Positions 30,963 to 40,147 of a stretch of 45,087 bases of DNA are shown one piece after another; positions within the stretch are counted from its first letter, which is position 1, and the number at the start of each line of letters is the position of its first letter. The notes under the pieces were generated by a model. That model searched no databases. It saw nothing but the letters and a program-made list of their open reading frames with translations, and was not told where the DNA came from. The position numbers and the translations under genes are program-made. Origin of the DNA: an uncultured Porphyromonadaceae bacterium (GTDB taxonomy: Bacteria; Bacteroidota; Bacteroidia; Bacteroidales; Muribaculaceae); NCBI GenBank assembly GCA_900548875.1, contig URMA01000018.1:1-45087 (forward strand), given 5' to 3'.

Positions 30963-31448
30963 TTAATCCGTCACTTCTTTTGTGGAAATTTGTCCGTTGT
31001 CGTCGATTGTCACTTCCCAAGTCTTGCCGTTAGGTGACTGGAGTGTCACTTTCTGGGCGTTGTTTGCATATTGAGCGTAGGGGACACTGACCATTTGCTG
31101 AATGCCGGTGCTGACAAAGCCGTTGCCCTTGTCGATTTCCACTTCTATGAAATAAGGTCCGTCAGCCCAATTGATATCCGTCAGTGATACGTTGTTTTCT
31201 CCTTCACCGATATTCAAAAACAGTATGCCAGAGCCGGTAGTGGTGCAGGATTGTGTTTCGGAAAACAGAATGTCGCCATCGGTTGCTGTCTGGTGGATTT
31301 TTACACGGACGCTTACTTCCGTATCTTTTAAAGGTGTTCCGTCGTCATTTTTGACGAGCGCCTGATATTTGAATGTGTCAGGGGTTTGGGCAAAAGCCGA
31401 AACTCCGAAAGCAAAGATTGTTGCAATTGCAAGAAGAAATTTTTTCAT
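30963..31448 (-). CDS. stand-alone adhesin-like N-terminal domain protein
   Basis: A 161-residue exported protein (signal MKKFLLAIATIFAFGVSAFA) that starts FKYQALVKNDDGTPLKDTEVSV, contains FIEVEIDKGNGFVSTGIQQMVSVPYAQYAN, and ends WEVTIDDNGQISTKEVTD. This is the domain common at the N-terminus of Bacteroidota secreted proteins of tail-fibre or collagen-like type. It matches the N-terminal part of the downstream GH16 protein over its whole length, stopping where the GH16 domain begins. It is the first gene of the left-arm operon, after a region with operator-like sequence. Confidence 0.82.
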   Translation of the reverse strand: MKKFLLAIATIFAFGVSAFAQTPDTFKYQALVKNDDGTPLKDTEVSVRVKIHQTATDGDILFSETQSCTTTGSGILFLNIGEGENNVSLTDINWADGPYFIEVEIDKGNGFVSTGIQQMVSVPYAQYANNAQKVTLQSPNGKTWEVTIDDNGQISTKEVTD

Positions 31449-31481
31449 ATCTATTAATTGTTAGGTTCGGTTTTACGATTG

Positions 31482-31489
31482 TAAAATTA
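31482..31489 (-). promoter_or_regulatory. -7-like box (TAATTTTA) of the left-arm operon
   Basis: Differs from TAnnTTTG at the last base. It lies 113 bp from the TCTACA element at 31597-31602. Confidence 0.35.
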
Positions 31490-31561
31490 GTGTTTTGCCA
31501 TAAAAGCGGATTTTGCAAGTGTTTTCTAAAGTTGAATGTTTAAATCAGCACTTTTATATTT

Positions 31562-31603
31562 GTTGCAGAAACTTGCAAAAATGTCGAATATGGTTGTGTA
31601 GAA
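31562..31603 (-). promoter_or_regulatory. operator-like element A (TTCTACA ... TGCAAC)
   Basis: Reads TTCTACA, then CGACATTTTTGCAAG and CTGCAAC on the minus strand. It shares TCTACA and GACAT-n-n-n-TGCAA with the elements before the second GH16 gene and susC, but the spacing to its -7 box is different. Confidence 0.4.
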
Positions 31604-31621
31604 GTGTTTTAGCCGGGAATT

Positions 31622-32440
31622 TTATTGAAAAATTCTTACATAGTCGATTGTGTAAGTTTGTGGCATGGCCGAGTAGTCGACACCCTTTTGTCCGCCCCAA
31701 CCGCCGCCTACAGCCAGGTTGAGAATGAGGTAGAAAGGCTGGTCGTAGGGCCAGGATTCCCAGTTGCCTTCCGGTTTTGTCACGGTGAAGTATTCTACTC
31801 CGTCAACGAGCCATGTCAGGCGGTCTTCTGTCCATTCAAGAGCGTATGTATGGAATTGGCTGTCGATATTGGCTATCGGCTCCGAATGGTTTTTCTGAAT
31901 GCCTACAGCATGGTTGAATTTTTCGCAATGAGCCGCAAAATGAACATTTTCGGGAGCGTAGCCAACATGTTCCATAATGTCGATTTCACCGCTTTTCGGC
32001 CAGTTGCCATAAACGCTGTGCTGCGGCATCATCCATATTGCCGGCCATGAACCTCTGAAGGATGGCAGTTTTGCGCGGACCTCAACATAGCAGTATTTCC
32101 AGTTGTGCAGTCCGCTTGTTGTCAGACTTGCAGATGTGACCGGACAGATTTTTCCGTCAATGCGTGCGCTGTCGTTTCGGGCAACAATGTGGAGCATTCC
32201 GTCTTTTTGAAAGCAGTTTTCAATGCGTCCGTTGGTGTAGTATTGTTTTTCTCCGTTTCTGACATAGCCGCATTCATAGGTCCATCGCTTGGAGTCGGGC
32301 AGACCGTCGCTGTTGAATTCATCCTGAAAAACCAGTTTGGTATAGCCGTTCGGAAATTTGATGGATTCCGCCGGAGTTCCGGCAGTTGCAGCCAGAGCTG
32401 TAGTCGCCAAAAGAGCGACGAGACAAGATTTTAGTTTCAT
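31622..32440 (-). CDS. GH16 endo-beta-glucanase (single domain)
   Basis: A 272-residue secreted enzyme: signal peptide (MKLKSCLVALLATTALAATA) followed by a GH16 domain only. Active site SGEIDIMEHVG with nucleophile Glu152 and acid/base Glu157; also FQDEFNSDG, WPAIWMMP, YALEWTEDRLTWLVDG, and FYLILNLAVGGGWGGQKG. The fold region is clearly related to that of the GH16 at 29283. The gene has its own promoter (TAATTTTG at 32466-32473) and an operator-like element 98 bp from that box, so it seems to be expressed separately, but together with susC. Confidence 0.94.
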   Translation of the reverse strand: MKLKSCLVALLATTALAATAGTPAESIKFPNGYTKLVFQDEFNSDGLPDSKRWTYECGYVRNGEKQYYTNGRIENCFQKDGMLHIVARNDSARIDGKICPVTSASLTTSGLHNWKYCYVEVRAKLPSFRGSWPAIWMMPQHSVYGNWPKSGEIDIMEHVGYAPENVHFAAHCEKFNHAVGIQKNHSEPIANIDSQFHTYALEWTEDRLTWLVDGVEYFTVTKPEGNWESWPYDQPFYLILNLAVGGGWGGQKGVDYSAMPQTYTIDYVRIFQ

Positions 32441-32465
32441 TTGGGTTTTATGTTTGTTTGTGTTA

Positions 32466-32473
32466 CAAAATTA
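32466..32473 (-). promoter_or_regulatory. -7 box (TAATTTTG) of the single-domain GH16 gene
   Basis: Exact match to TAnnTTTG, 25 bp upstream of the start codon; identical to the box before susC. Confidence 0.6.
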
Positions 32474-32545
32474 GAATGTTCGTTTTTAGGGAGGTTGTAG
32501 AATTGAGTATCAAAAGTTGCACGCTTGAAAATGCGTTTTTTTATT

Positions 32546-32571
32546 GTTGCAAATGTTTTCAAAATTGTAGA
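32546..32571 (-). promoter_or_regulatory. operator-like element B (TCTACAATTTTGAAA ... TTTGCAAC)
   Basis: TCTACAATTnTGAAA matches the element before susC in 14 of 15 positions. Its first base is exactly 98 bp from the first base of the -7 box at 32473, the same as at susC. Confidence 0.55.
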
Positions 32572-32600
32572 TTCGGATATTCAACAGGCTGTCAGACAAT

Positions 32601-32640
32601 AAAAAACGCGGTGCTACATTTGTGTAGAATCGCGTTTTTA
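32601..32640 (-). terminator. terminator after the hybrid two-component gene
   Basis: On the minus strand, AAAAACGCG (32639-32631 region) pairs with CGCGTTTTTT (32610-32601) and encloses CTACA-CAAA-TGTAG, about 16 bp downstream of the stop codon. Confidence 0.75.
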
Positions 32641-32655
32641 AAGGGCTTGTAATTG

Positions 32656-35600
32656 CTATGTATCTGCGTCAGTTGTGTCCTTTTTGTGGATTTCAACATA
32701 TTTTGAAGGCGACATTCCGTAGAATTCCCGGAAGCTGTTGGAGAAGTGCGAAAGGGATGAAAAACCGGTAGCATAGGCGGTTTCCGATATCGACATTCCC
32801 TTTTGTGTCAACAGGAACGATGCGTTTCTCAGACGGGTTGTTTTGATGAAGTCGCTTGGGTTTTGGTTTGTAAGCTGTTTTAGTTTGCGTTGGAGCTGCG
32901 AACGGCTTATGCCCAGTTCCGTGCTGAGGAGTTCTACGGAAAGTGCCGGATTGGCCAGTTCCTTGTTGACCAGCGCTTCCAGACGTTCGATGAGCCGTTC
33001 GTCGGTCGATTTCACCTTGATATCCTCTTCCTTGATTTCGAGCTTGCCGGAGAATTTGTCCTTCATCGTCTGGCGCAGTTCAATCAGCTTGTTGATACGG
33101 GTTTTCAGGTGCTCTACGTTGAACGGTTTTGGAATATAGGAGTCGGCGCCGACTGCCAGTCCCTCAACTCTCTGTTCAACAGACGTTTTAGCCGTAAGCA
33201 TGATGACCGGTATGTGGCAAGTCTGTGAATTTGTCTTGATTTTCTTGCAAAGTTCAATTCCGTTCATTTCCGGCATCATGATGTCGGTGATGATGCAGTC
33301 GGGCATTTCCTTGATGGCTTTTTCCAGTCCGATGCGGCCGTTTGTCGCTGTTGAAATCTTGTAGCTTGTACCGAGAATTTCGCTCAGATAGTTCAGAATG
33401 TCGGTATCGTCTTCAACTACAAGAATGGAGAAGTGCGCCTTGGTGTTGTCCGTAGTTTCTGCCTTCTGTTCAATAAAGTCGGCTGCTGAAGGCTGCGTAA
33501 TGGTAGCCAGTTCCATATTGTTGGACCATGTCAGTTTTTCTTCGGGCTTCAGATAGGAATCGTCGCAGGGAAGTTGGAGCAGGAATACGGAACCGTTGCT
33601 CGAACTCTGTTCCACTATCAGCCGGCCTTTGTGGAGCTCTGCAAGACGGCGGGCCAGGTGAAGGCCGATGCCGGTACCCATTTTTGAAATGTTGTGTTCG
33701 GTCGGTATCTGGTAGAACCGTTCGAAGATAGTTTCCTGATATTCTTTCGGAATACCTATTCCGGAATCCGACACTCTGATACACAGCTGGTTGTCCTCGA
33801 TGTTGGCACGAAGAGATATGTGTCCTTTGGCAGGCGTATACTTGAACGCATTGGAAAGGATATTGAAAATGACCTTGTCGATTTTGTCGTGGTCGATCCA
33901 TAATTCCGGCATGGGATCGTCGGTAATCAGTTGATAGTCGATTTCCTTTTCTTTGGCAATTTCCGCGAATGAATTGTAGATGGTGGTCAGGAAGGCTTTT
34001 ATGTCCGTCTTTTCGGCTTTCAGCGTAACTTCCGATTTGTCGAGTTTACGTAGTTCCATCACCTGGTTGACCAGGCGGAGGATACGTTTCCCGTTCTGGT
34101 CGATCATTTCGAATATGTGCTTGTCTTCCTGGTTCTTTGTCTGTTTGATGAGTTGCTCAATCGGGCTCAGAATCAAGGTAAGCGGAGTACGGATTTCGTG
34201 TGAAATGTCGGTGAAGAACTGGATTTTTGATTCCATAATCTTCTTGTCGTTTTCCTTGACCAGGTCATCGTGCTTGCGTTGAAGCTCTTTCCTGACATAT
34301 CGCAGGGTGGCATAGGCTATTGCAACGACAAGGAGAAAGTAGATGACCTTTGCCCACCACGTCAGCCAGAATGGGGGAGTGATGACGATTGTCAGCGAGC
34401 GTTCCAGTTCACGGCCGCCCGGAAGGCTTGCCTTTATCCGCAGGATGTATTCGCCCGGTTTCAGGTTCGTATAAGTGACAAGGCGCGATTTGAGCGACTG
34501 CTCTTTCCATGTCTGGTCGAAATTTTCGAGCATGACCTGATAAGTTACCCGCTCCGGCGAATTGTATTCTATGCAGGAATATCCGATGGAAAAATTCTTT
34601 ACGTCGTAGCGCAAATAGATTTTGTCGCAGGCGTTCAGTGCTTTGGTCAGAATTCCGTCGTCGCTGATTTTTACAGGGTCGTTGTAGATATACAGGTCTG
34701 TCAGTACGAGATTTAGCAGGTCGTTGGTGTTCTCGGAATTAAAGGGAACAAAAGTAGTCACACCGTTTATTCCGCCGAAGAACATTTTTCCGTCTTTGGC
34801 CTCAAAGCTTGCACCTCTGCGGAATTCGTTGCTTGCTATTCCGTCGGTGGTAAAGAAGTTGGTGAAGAGTTTGGCGGTGGTGTCATATTTCGATAGTCCG
34901 TTGCAGGTGCTGATCCACAGATTGTTGTTGTGGTCGATTTCAATACTGTAGATGGTGGAGTTGGGCAACCCGTTTTTCTCCGTGTAGACTTTCGTTTCGC
35001 CTTTCGGACTGATTGAGATCAGTCCCTCCTTGGTTCCTATCCATATATTGCCGAAAGAATCCTGCTTGATGGAGTATATCGAATTGTTTGGGAGTTTGCC
35101 GTTGGACGTGTTGTAGTCGGTGAATTTTTTGGTTTTCAGGTTATAGCAGCTGATGCCTGCATCGCTTGTGCCAATCCAGGCGGTGCTGTTCTTGTCGATG
35201 AGGATAGCCTGAATGGAATTGCTGAGAATTTGCCCGCGTGACTTCATTAAATTGTATTGGAAGAAATCGGCCTGCTTTGTCTGCGGGTCAAAAATCACCA
35301 GTCCGTCCTGGTTGGTACCGATCCAGATTTTTTTGTCTGGTCCTTCATAGAGAACATTGATGTCCTTTACCTCTATCCCTTTGTGTGAAAGGTCAATATG
35401 CTCAAACGAATCACTGCCCGGGTTGTATTTGAACAAACCGTACAGGAAGCTGGCGGCCCATACGTTCTGGCTGCTGTCCTCAATGATGGATAGGATGCTT
35501 TTTGCACGCAGGCTGCTGCCGTGGTAATGTTTCTTGACTGTCCTGTTTTGGTCGAGCCGGTAAATTCCGTCGCCGTCCGTTCCAATCCAGATGTCACCGT

Positions 35601-36684
35601 TGTGGTCGTTCATCACGGAAAGAGCGCATTCCGTCCCAATGCTTTGTGAAGGGTTGAACGGATTGTACCAGATGTTTTTGAACTTGTTCGGGTTGGGAGG
35701 AATCATCATCACACCTTTCTGATAGATGGCTACCCAGATGTTGCCCTGCTTGTCTTCAAATATGTCGTGGATTTTCAGGTGGTTGCAGTCCATGTTTTGA
35801 AGATTTGTCTGATAGGTGTTGATTTTCTGGCTTTCAAAATCGTAGTATTTCAATCCGGCTCCGTCCGTTCCGATCCAGATGTTTTTCTTGCTGTCGTTGG
35901 AGAGTACGTAGACATTGTCGTCGCACTGGATATAGTTTCTTGTAAAAGAGTTGGTCGTATAGTCATACAAGTCAATTCCGCCGTCTATGGTGCCTACAAG
36001 AATATTCCCGCTGGGAGCTTCTACGATAGAGTATATCTTGTTGCTCGACAGCGATTTTTCATTGTTGGGGTCATGACGGTAGGAGGTAATGGTATGGGTG
36101 TTTGTATTGAGGATGCTGATGCCGTTGTCCTGCGAACCTATCCAAATGTTTCCGAATCTGTCTTCAAACAGGACATTGATTTTGTTGCTGCAAATATTAC
36201 TATTGGTGTTGAGGTAGTATATCGGTTCGCGAGTTCCGCTTTTCAGGCAAACGATGCCCGAACGGCTTGTCGAGAACCAGATGTTGCCTTTCGAGTCTTC
36301 AATGATGGAACTGATGTAGCTGAAACTTGTGATGTGGGGATAGGCCAGCTTGATGGATTCAAATCTTTCCGTCGTTTTGTTGAATCGCTGTATTCCGTCG
36401 GCTGTTCCAATCCAAAGGTATCCTTCCCGGTCTTCCGTCACGGTCAGTACGGAATTGCTGACGAGTGAGGTGCTGTCACCGGCGTGGTGGTAGTAGGTCG
36501 TGATGTTTTGTCCGTCGAACTTGTTGAGCCCGTATTCGCTGCAAACCCAAATGAAACCTTCACTGTCCTGATATATATTATTGATATGGCTGTTGGAGAA
36601 GGTATAGAATTTCTCTGAATTTGCCCTTGCAAATAAAGTGCAAACGAGAAAGACAAGCGGCAATATGAATTTAAAGCGTCTCAT
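32656..36684 (-). CDS. hybrid two-component system regulator of the PUL
   Basis: A 1342-residue inner-membrane protein, the usual length for this family. It has a signal peptide (MRRFKFILPLVFLVCTLFARA); a periplasmic sensor of about 14 Reg_prop repeats making two beta-propellers (recurring G-x-I-W-I/V-G-T and N-x-I-Y-S units) to about 650; a Y_Y_Y domain at about 690-765 (LKPGEYILRIKASLPGG); one membrane helix near 773-795; a HisKA domain with the phospho-His near 829 (FFTDISHEIRTPLT); an HATPase domain (NAFKYTPAKGH, SDSGIGIPKEY, GTGIGLHLARR); a receiver domain with the phospho-Asp in CIITDIMMPEMNG near 1132; and a C-terminal AraC helix-turn-helix (VELLSTELGISRSQLQRKLK ... GFSSLSHFSNSFREFYGMSPSKY). 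It senses an oligosaccharide and activates PUL promoters. Confidence 0.97.
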   Translation of the reverse strand: MRRFKFILPLVFLVCTLFARANSEKFYTFSNSHINNIYQDSEGFIWVCSEYGLNKFDGQNITTYYHHAGDSTSLVSNSVLTVTEDREGYLWIGTADGIQRFNKTTERFESIKLAYPHITSFSYISSIIEDSKGNIWFSTSRSGIVCLKSGTREPIYYLNTNSNICSNKINVLFEDRFGNIWIGSQDNGISILNTNTHTITSYRHDPNNEKSLSSNKIYSIVEAPSGNILVGTIDGGIDLYDYTTNSFTRNYIQCDDNVYVLSNDSKKNIWIGTDGAGLKYYDFESQKINTYQTNLQNMDCNHLKIHDIFEDKQGNIWVAIYQKGVMMIPPNPNKFKNIWYNPFNPSQSIGTECALSVMNDHNGDIWIGTDGDGIYRLDQNRTVKKHYHGSSLRAKSILSIIEDSSQNVWAASFLYGLFKYNPGSDSFEHIDLSHKGIEVKDINVLYEGPDKKIWIGTNQDGLVIFDPQTKQADFFQYNLMKSRGQILSNSIQAILIDKNSTAWIGTSDAGISCYNLKTKKFTDYNTSNGKLPNNSIYSIKQDSFGNIWIGTKEGLISISPKGETKVYTEKNGLPNSTIYSIEIDHNNNLWISTCNGLSKYDTTAKLFTNFFTTDGIASNEFRRGASFEAKDGKMFFGGINGVTTFVPFNSENTNDLLNLVLTDLYIYNDPVKISDDGILTKALNACDKIYLRYDVKNFSIGYSCIEYNSPERVTYQVMLENFDQTWKEQSLKSRLVTYTNLKPGEYILRIKASLPGGRELERSLTIVITPPFWLTWWAKVIYFLLVVAIAYATLRYVRKELQRKHDDLVKENDKKIMESKIQFFTDISHEIRTPLTLILSPIEQLIKQTKNQEDKHIFEMIDQNGKRILRLVNQVMELRKLDKSEVTLKAEKTDIKAFLTTIYNSFAEIAKEKEIDYQLITDDPMPELWIDHDKIDKVIFNILSNAFKYTPAKGHISLRANIEDNQLCIRVSDSGIGIPKEYQETIFERFYQIPTEHNISKMGTGIGLHLARRLAELHKGRLIVEQSSSNGSVFLLQLPCDDSYLKPEEKLTWSNNMELATITQPSAADFIEQKAETTDNTKAHFSILVVEDDTDILNYLSEILGTSYKISTATNGRIGLEKAIKEMPDCIITDIMMPEMNGIELCKKIKTNSQTCHIPVIMLTAKTSVEQRVEGLAVGADSYIPKPFNVEHLKTRINKLIELRQTMKDKFSGKLEIKEEDIKVKSTDERLIERLEALVNKELANPALSVELLSTELGISRSQLQRKLKQLTNQNPSDFIKTTRLRNASFLLTQKGMSISETAYATGFSSLSHFSNSFREFYGMSPSKYVEIHKKDTTDADT

Positions 36685-36768
36685 TTTGTCAATTGCTCAA
36701 TGAAAACTGATTTTAAGGATATGTATAGTTTGTTTATGGTTATGTTGCCTTATTCCGCAACTATAGTG

Positions 36769-36776
36769 CAAATATA
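36769..36776 (-). promoter_or_regulatory. -7 box (TATATTTG) of the hybrid regulator gene
   Basis: Matches TAnnTTTG on the minus strand and lies about 85 bp upstream of the start at 36684. It is adjacent to the operator-like repeats of the divergent susC promoter. Confidence 0.5.
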
Positions 36777-36784
36777 TGTATTAA

Positions 36785-36843
36785 TCTACATATCTGAAAA
36801 GCCTGTTCTACAATTGTGAAATAGAATGCGACATAAATGCAAC
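36785..36843 (+). promoter_or_regulatory. operator-like element C: direct repeat TCTACAnnnnTGAAA
   Basis: TCTACATATCTGAAA starts at 36785 and TCTACAATTGTGAAA at 36807, a 22-bp period (two helical turns), as expected for an AraC-type DNA-binding domain. A GCGACAT ... TGCAAC half follows to 36843. The second repeat is 98 bp from the -7 box at 36905. Confidence 0.55.
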
Positions 36844-36904
36844 TGAGCGAGCAAGATTGAAAACTTGAAAATTTTTTATGAAAATGATATTGGAATGTGT
36901 TTCC

Positions 36905-36912
36905 TAATTTTG
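36905..36912 (+). promoter_or_regulatory. -7 box (TAATTTTG) of the susC operon
   Basis: Exact match to TAnnTTTG, 50 bp upstream of the susC start. Confidence 0.6.
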
Positions 36913-36961
36913 TAGTGTGAAAGCGAAAACAAACTAACCATAAACCTTAAAAATTTAAATT

Positions 36962-39900
36962 ATGACTAAAAATTTGACGACAGGCAAATCTCTCAAATTT
37001 TGGCAAGTTTTGCTGACCGTGTGCCTTGCGTTATTTTTCACTTTTCCGATGTATGCGCAGGGCGTACATGTAAGCGGACAAGTGCTCGACGGGAACGAAC
37101 CGCTGGCCGGTGCGACCGTAGTTGAAAAGGGAACGAACAATGCGACCATGACAGATGCTGACGGGCGATATTCGCTGACAGTCGGTGCGAATGCCGTGCT
37201 CTCTGTTTCTTACATCGGTTACCGGACTGCAGAGGAACGGGTGAACGGCAGGAAAAATGTCGTGTTTCTGATGCAAGTTGAATCCAACGAACTGGAAGAA
37301 GTCGTAGCCATCGGTTATGGCGTTCAAAAGAAAAAATTGGTCACCGGAGCCACCGTGCAGGTGAAAGGTGACGATCTGGTGAAACTGAATACCGTTAGCC
37401 CGCTTGGAGCTCTTCAAAGTAAAGCTCCGGGTGTGAACATCGTTAAGAACAGCGGTAAGCCAGGCGACGGTTTTAAAGTTAATATCCGTGGTTTGGGTAC
37501 AATCTACAATTCCTCACCTCTATATATTATAGACGGTGTGCCCAATGGGGATATCAATTTGCTGAATCCGAATGACATTGAAAGCATCGATGTGCTGAAG
37601 GATGCTGCATCGGCCGCCATTTACGGTGCGCGTGCTGCCAACGGTGTTATCTTGATTACTACCAAGCAGGGTAAGAAAGGCAAGCCTGACATTCAGTATG
37701 ATTTTTATTATGGCTGGCAGTCAATTCCAAAGACGGTGACTCCGTTGAACGCTCAGCAATATGTTGAAATGTTGGGCCGTACAGGTTTGACTGACGACGA
37801 AATCGCTGCTGCAGTGCCTATGTGGGACCAAATCCAGTCGGGCGAGTGGACAGGTACCAATTGGCTCGATGCCATGAAGGTTGACAATGCCGGACAACAA
37901 AGCCATTCTCTTTCCATTGCCGGCGGTAGCGACCGTTCCACTTATTCGTTAGGTTTCTCGTATATTTCGCAGGAACCGACCATCGGTGTGAACCGCGACG
38001 ACGTGAAGCAAGAATATGAAAGATACACGGCTCGAATCAATTCGGAATATTCGCTGATCAAACACAACGACCGTGATATCTTGAAATTTGGTGAAACTTT
38101 GACAATGGCATTTGTCAACAGTACCGGTATGAACCAGGGTACTGGCAATATGTATTGGAACGATGTGCGCAACGCACTTACTGCAAGCCCGTTGTTCCCG
38201 GTTTACGAAAGTGAGGACAAATTCGGATGGCCGGTTCTGCTGGATACTGACGAAACAAACCCGATTGCTGAAATGTATTACCTCCGTTCATTTGTGAACA
38301 GCCGCAACTATTCAGCACGTGGTAACTTGTATTTGATTTTGGAACCGATCAAAAATTTGCGTTTCAAGAGTACGTTCGGTTATGCTTTCAACGGATGGAA
38401 CAGTAGAGAATATGTGCCGGAATATCAGTTGAACGAAAAATCATATGCTAAGACTGACCGTGTATCTCAGGGTGCCGGTAATGGTTTGCAATGGAGTTGG
38501 GACAACACGTTGTCATACGACTTTACTCTGTTTGACAAACACGACTTTAATGTACTTATCGGTACTTCCATGGAAAAATGGGGCTTGGGTGCCGACGTCA
38601 ACGGTACTAACCGTGATTCTGAATTCTCTGATTTCGAACATGCTTATCTGAGCAATGTCAAGACGGTTTCTTCTGAGTATACCTCTGTATCGGGTGCTCC
38701 TTGGGAAATCGGATCACTTGTGTCATTCTTTGGCCGTCTCAATTATGATTATGAAGGACGCTACATGGCATCTGTCGTTATGCGTGGTGACGGTTCCTCT
38801 AACTTTGCCCGCGGACATCGTTGGGGATTCTTCCCTTCCTTCTCTGCCGGCTGGAATTTGGCTCAGGAAAATTTCATGGAAGGTACTCGCGACTACCTCG
38901 ACATGTTGAAGTTGAGAGCAAGCTGGGGTGAAAACGGTAACAACCGTATCCCGACTTTCCGCTATTTGTCGACAATTGCTTTCGGTACTGCTACCAATGC
39001 CGCCTGGTACTATTTTGGAACAGACAAGTCGGTTCCTACCATCGGTGCATATCCTGATTTGATTGCCAATGAAGATTTGAAATGGGAAACATCCCGTCAG
39101 GTTGACGTCGGTGTCGATATCCAGATGTTGGGCAACCGTTTGGGCTTTGCTTTCGACTGGTATAACAAGAAAACTTTGGACTGGCTGGTTCAGCCGACCG
39201 GTTTGGGTATCTGGGGAACAGGTTCACCTTACATCAACGGCGGTGACATTGAAAACAAAGGTGTTGAATTTTCGATTAGCTGGAACGACAATATCGGTGA
39301 CTTCAGCTACGGCGTTTCTGCCAATCTGTCCCACAACAAGAATAAGGTGCTCCGCATTGCTAATGGCGATGGCTTGATTCAGGGTACAAGCGGTATCCTT
39401 GCTCAAAATACAACTTCTTTCTATCGTGCAGAAGAAGGTTTTCCGTTGGGATATTTCTATGGCTACAAAACAGCCGGCATTTTCCAGAACGAGGAACAAA
39501 TTCAGAATTACATCAGCCCGACAACCGGCGAACCGATTATGCCGTCGGCAAAACCCGGTGACGTGATTTTCCAGGATTTGGACAATGACGGAACGATTAC
39601 AACCGATGATAGAACCATGATTGGTAACCCGTATCCGGATGTGACTTATGGCGTGTCGTTGAACCTTGCCTACAAGGGCTTCGATTTCCTTATTAACGGT
39701 TATGGCGTAGCCGGCAATCAGATTGCCCGTTCATACAGAAGTGGAACAGACAAGCCTTACGACAACTATATTACTGACGATTATCTGAACAGCTGGCATG
39801 GAGAAGGCACTTCCAACCGTCTGCCTGCTATCAACGGTTCTGCAATCAACTGGCAGTATGTATCTGACCTTTATATTGAAGACGGTGACTATTTCCGTAT

Positions 39901-40126
39901 CACCAACATCACTTTGGGTTATGATTTCAAGAAGGTGTTCAAGCAGTTGCCTTTGCAACAGTTGAGAGTCTATGCTTCAGTGACAAATCCGTTTACATTC
40001 ACCAAATACACAGGAATGGATCCGGAAGTTGGTTACGGTGGCGGTGATACTTGGGCATCAGGTATTGACTTGGGTTATTATCCTGGATCACGTACTTATA
40101 TGATTGGAGTCGGCATTAAATATTAA
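36962..40126 (+). CDS. susC: SusC-like TonB-dependent glycan transporter
   Basis: A 1054-residue outer-membrane transporter. After a signal region (FWQVLLTVCLALFFTFPMYA) come a carboxypeptidase-regulatory-like domain at about 35-110 (VSGQVLDGNEPLAGATVVEKG), the SusC-type plug (ELEEVVAIGYGVQKKKLVTGATVQV, then SPLGALQSKAPGVNIV and SIDVLKDAASAAIYGARAANGVILITTKQGK), and a 22-strand-type barrel ending GSRTYMIGVGIKY with a terminal aromatic residue. The whole length suits the family. It imports oligosaccharides across the outer membrane with SusD as a lid. First gene of the right-arm operon, with SusD 21 bp downstream. Confidence 0.97.
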   Translation: MTKNLTTGKSLKFWQVLLTVCLALFFTFPMYAQGVHVSGQVLDGNEPLAGATVVEKGTNNATMTDADGRYSLTVGANAVLSVSYIGYRTAEERVNGRKNVVFLMQVESNELEEVVAIGYGVQKKKLVTGATVQVKGDDLVKLNTVSPLGALQSKAPGVNIVKNSGKPGDGFKVNIRGLGTIYNSSPLYIIDGVPNGDINLLNPNDIESIDVLKDAASAAIYGARAANGVILITTKQGKKGKPDIQYDFYYGWQSIPKTVTPLNAQQYVEMLGRTGLTDDEIAAAVPMWDQIQSGEWTGTNWLDAMKVDNAGQQSHSLSIAGGSDRSTYSLGFSYISQEPTIGVNRDDVKQEYERYTARINSEYSLIKHNDRDILKFGETLTMAFVNSTGMNQGTGNMYWNDVRNALTASPLFPVYESEDKFGWPVLLDTDETNPIAEMYYLRSFVNSRNYSARGNLYLILEPIKNLRFKSTFGYAFNGWNSREYVPEYQLNEKSYAKTDRVSQGAGNGLQWSWDNTLSYDFTLFDKHDFNVLIGTSMEKWGLGADVNGTNRDSEFSDFEHAYLSNVKTVSSEYTSVSGAPWEIGSLVSFFGRLNYDYEGRYMASVVMRGDGSSNFARGHRWGFFPSFSAGWNLAQENFMEGTRDYLDMLKLRASWGENGNNRIPTFRYLSTIAFGTATNAAWYYFGTDKSVPTIGAYPDLIANEDLKWETSRQVDVGVDIQMLGNRLGFAFDWYNKKTLDWLVQPTGLGIWGTGSPYINGGDIENKGVEFSISWNDNIGDFSYGVSANLSHNKNKVLRIANGDGLIQGTSGILAQNTTSFYRAEEGFPLGYFYGYKTAGIFQNEEQIQNYISPTTGEPIMPSAKPGDVIFQDLDNDGTITTDDRTMIGNPYPDVTYGVSLNLAYKGFDFLINGYGVAGNQIARSYRSGTDKPYDNYITDDYLNSWHGEGTSNRLPAINGSAINWQYVSDLYIEDGDYFRITNITLGYDFKKVFKQLPLQQLRVYASVTNPFTFTKYTGMDPEVGYGGGDTWASGIDLGYYPGSRTYMIGVGIKY

Positions 40127-40147
40127 TTATCAATATAGCAATTTATT

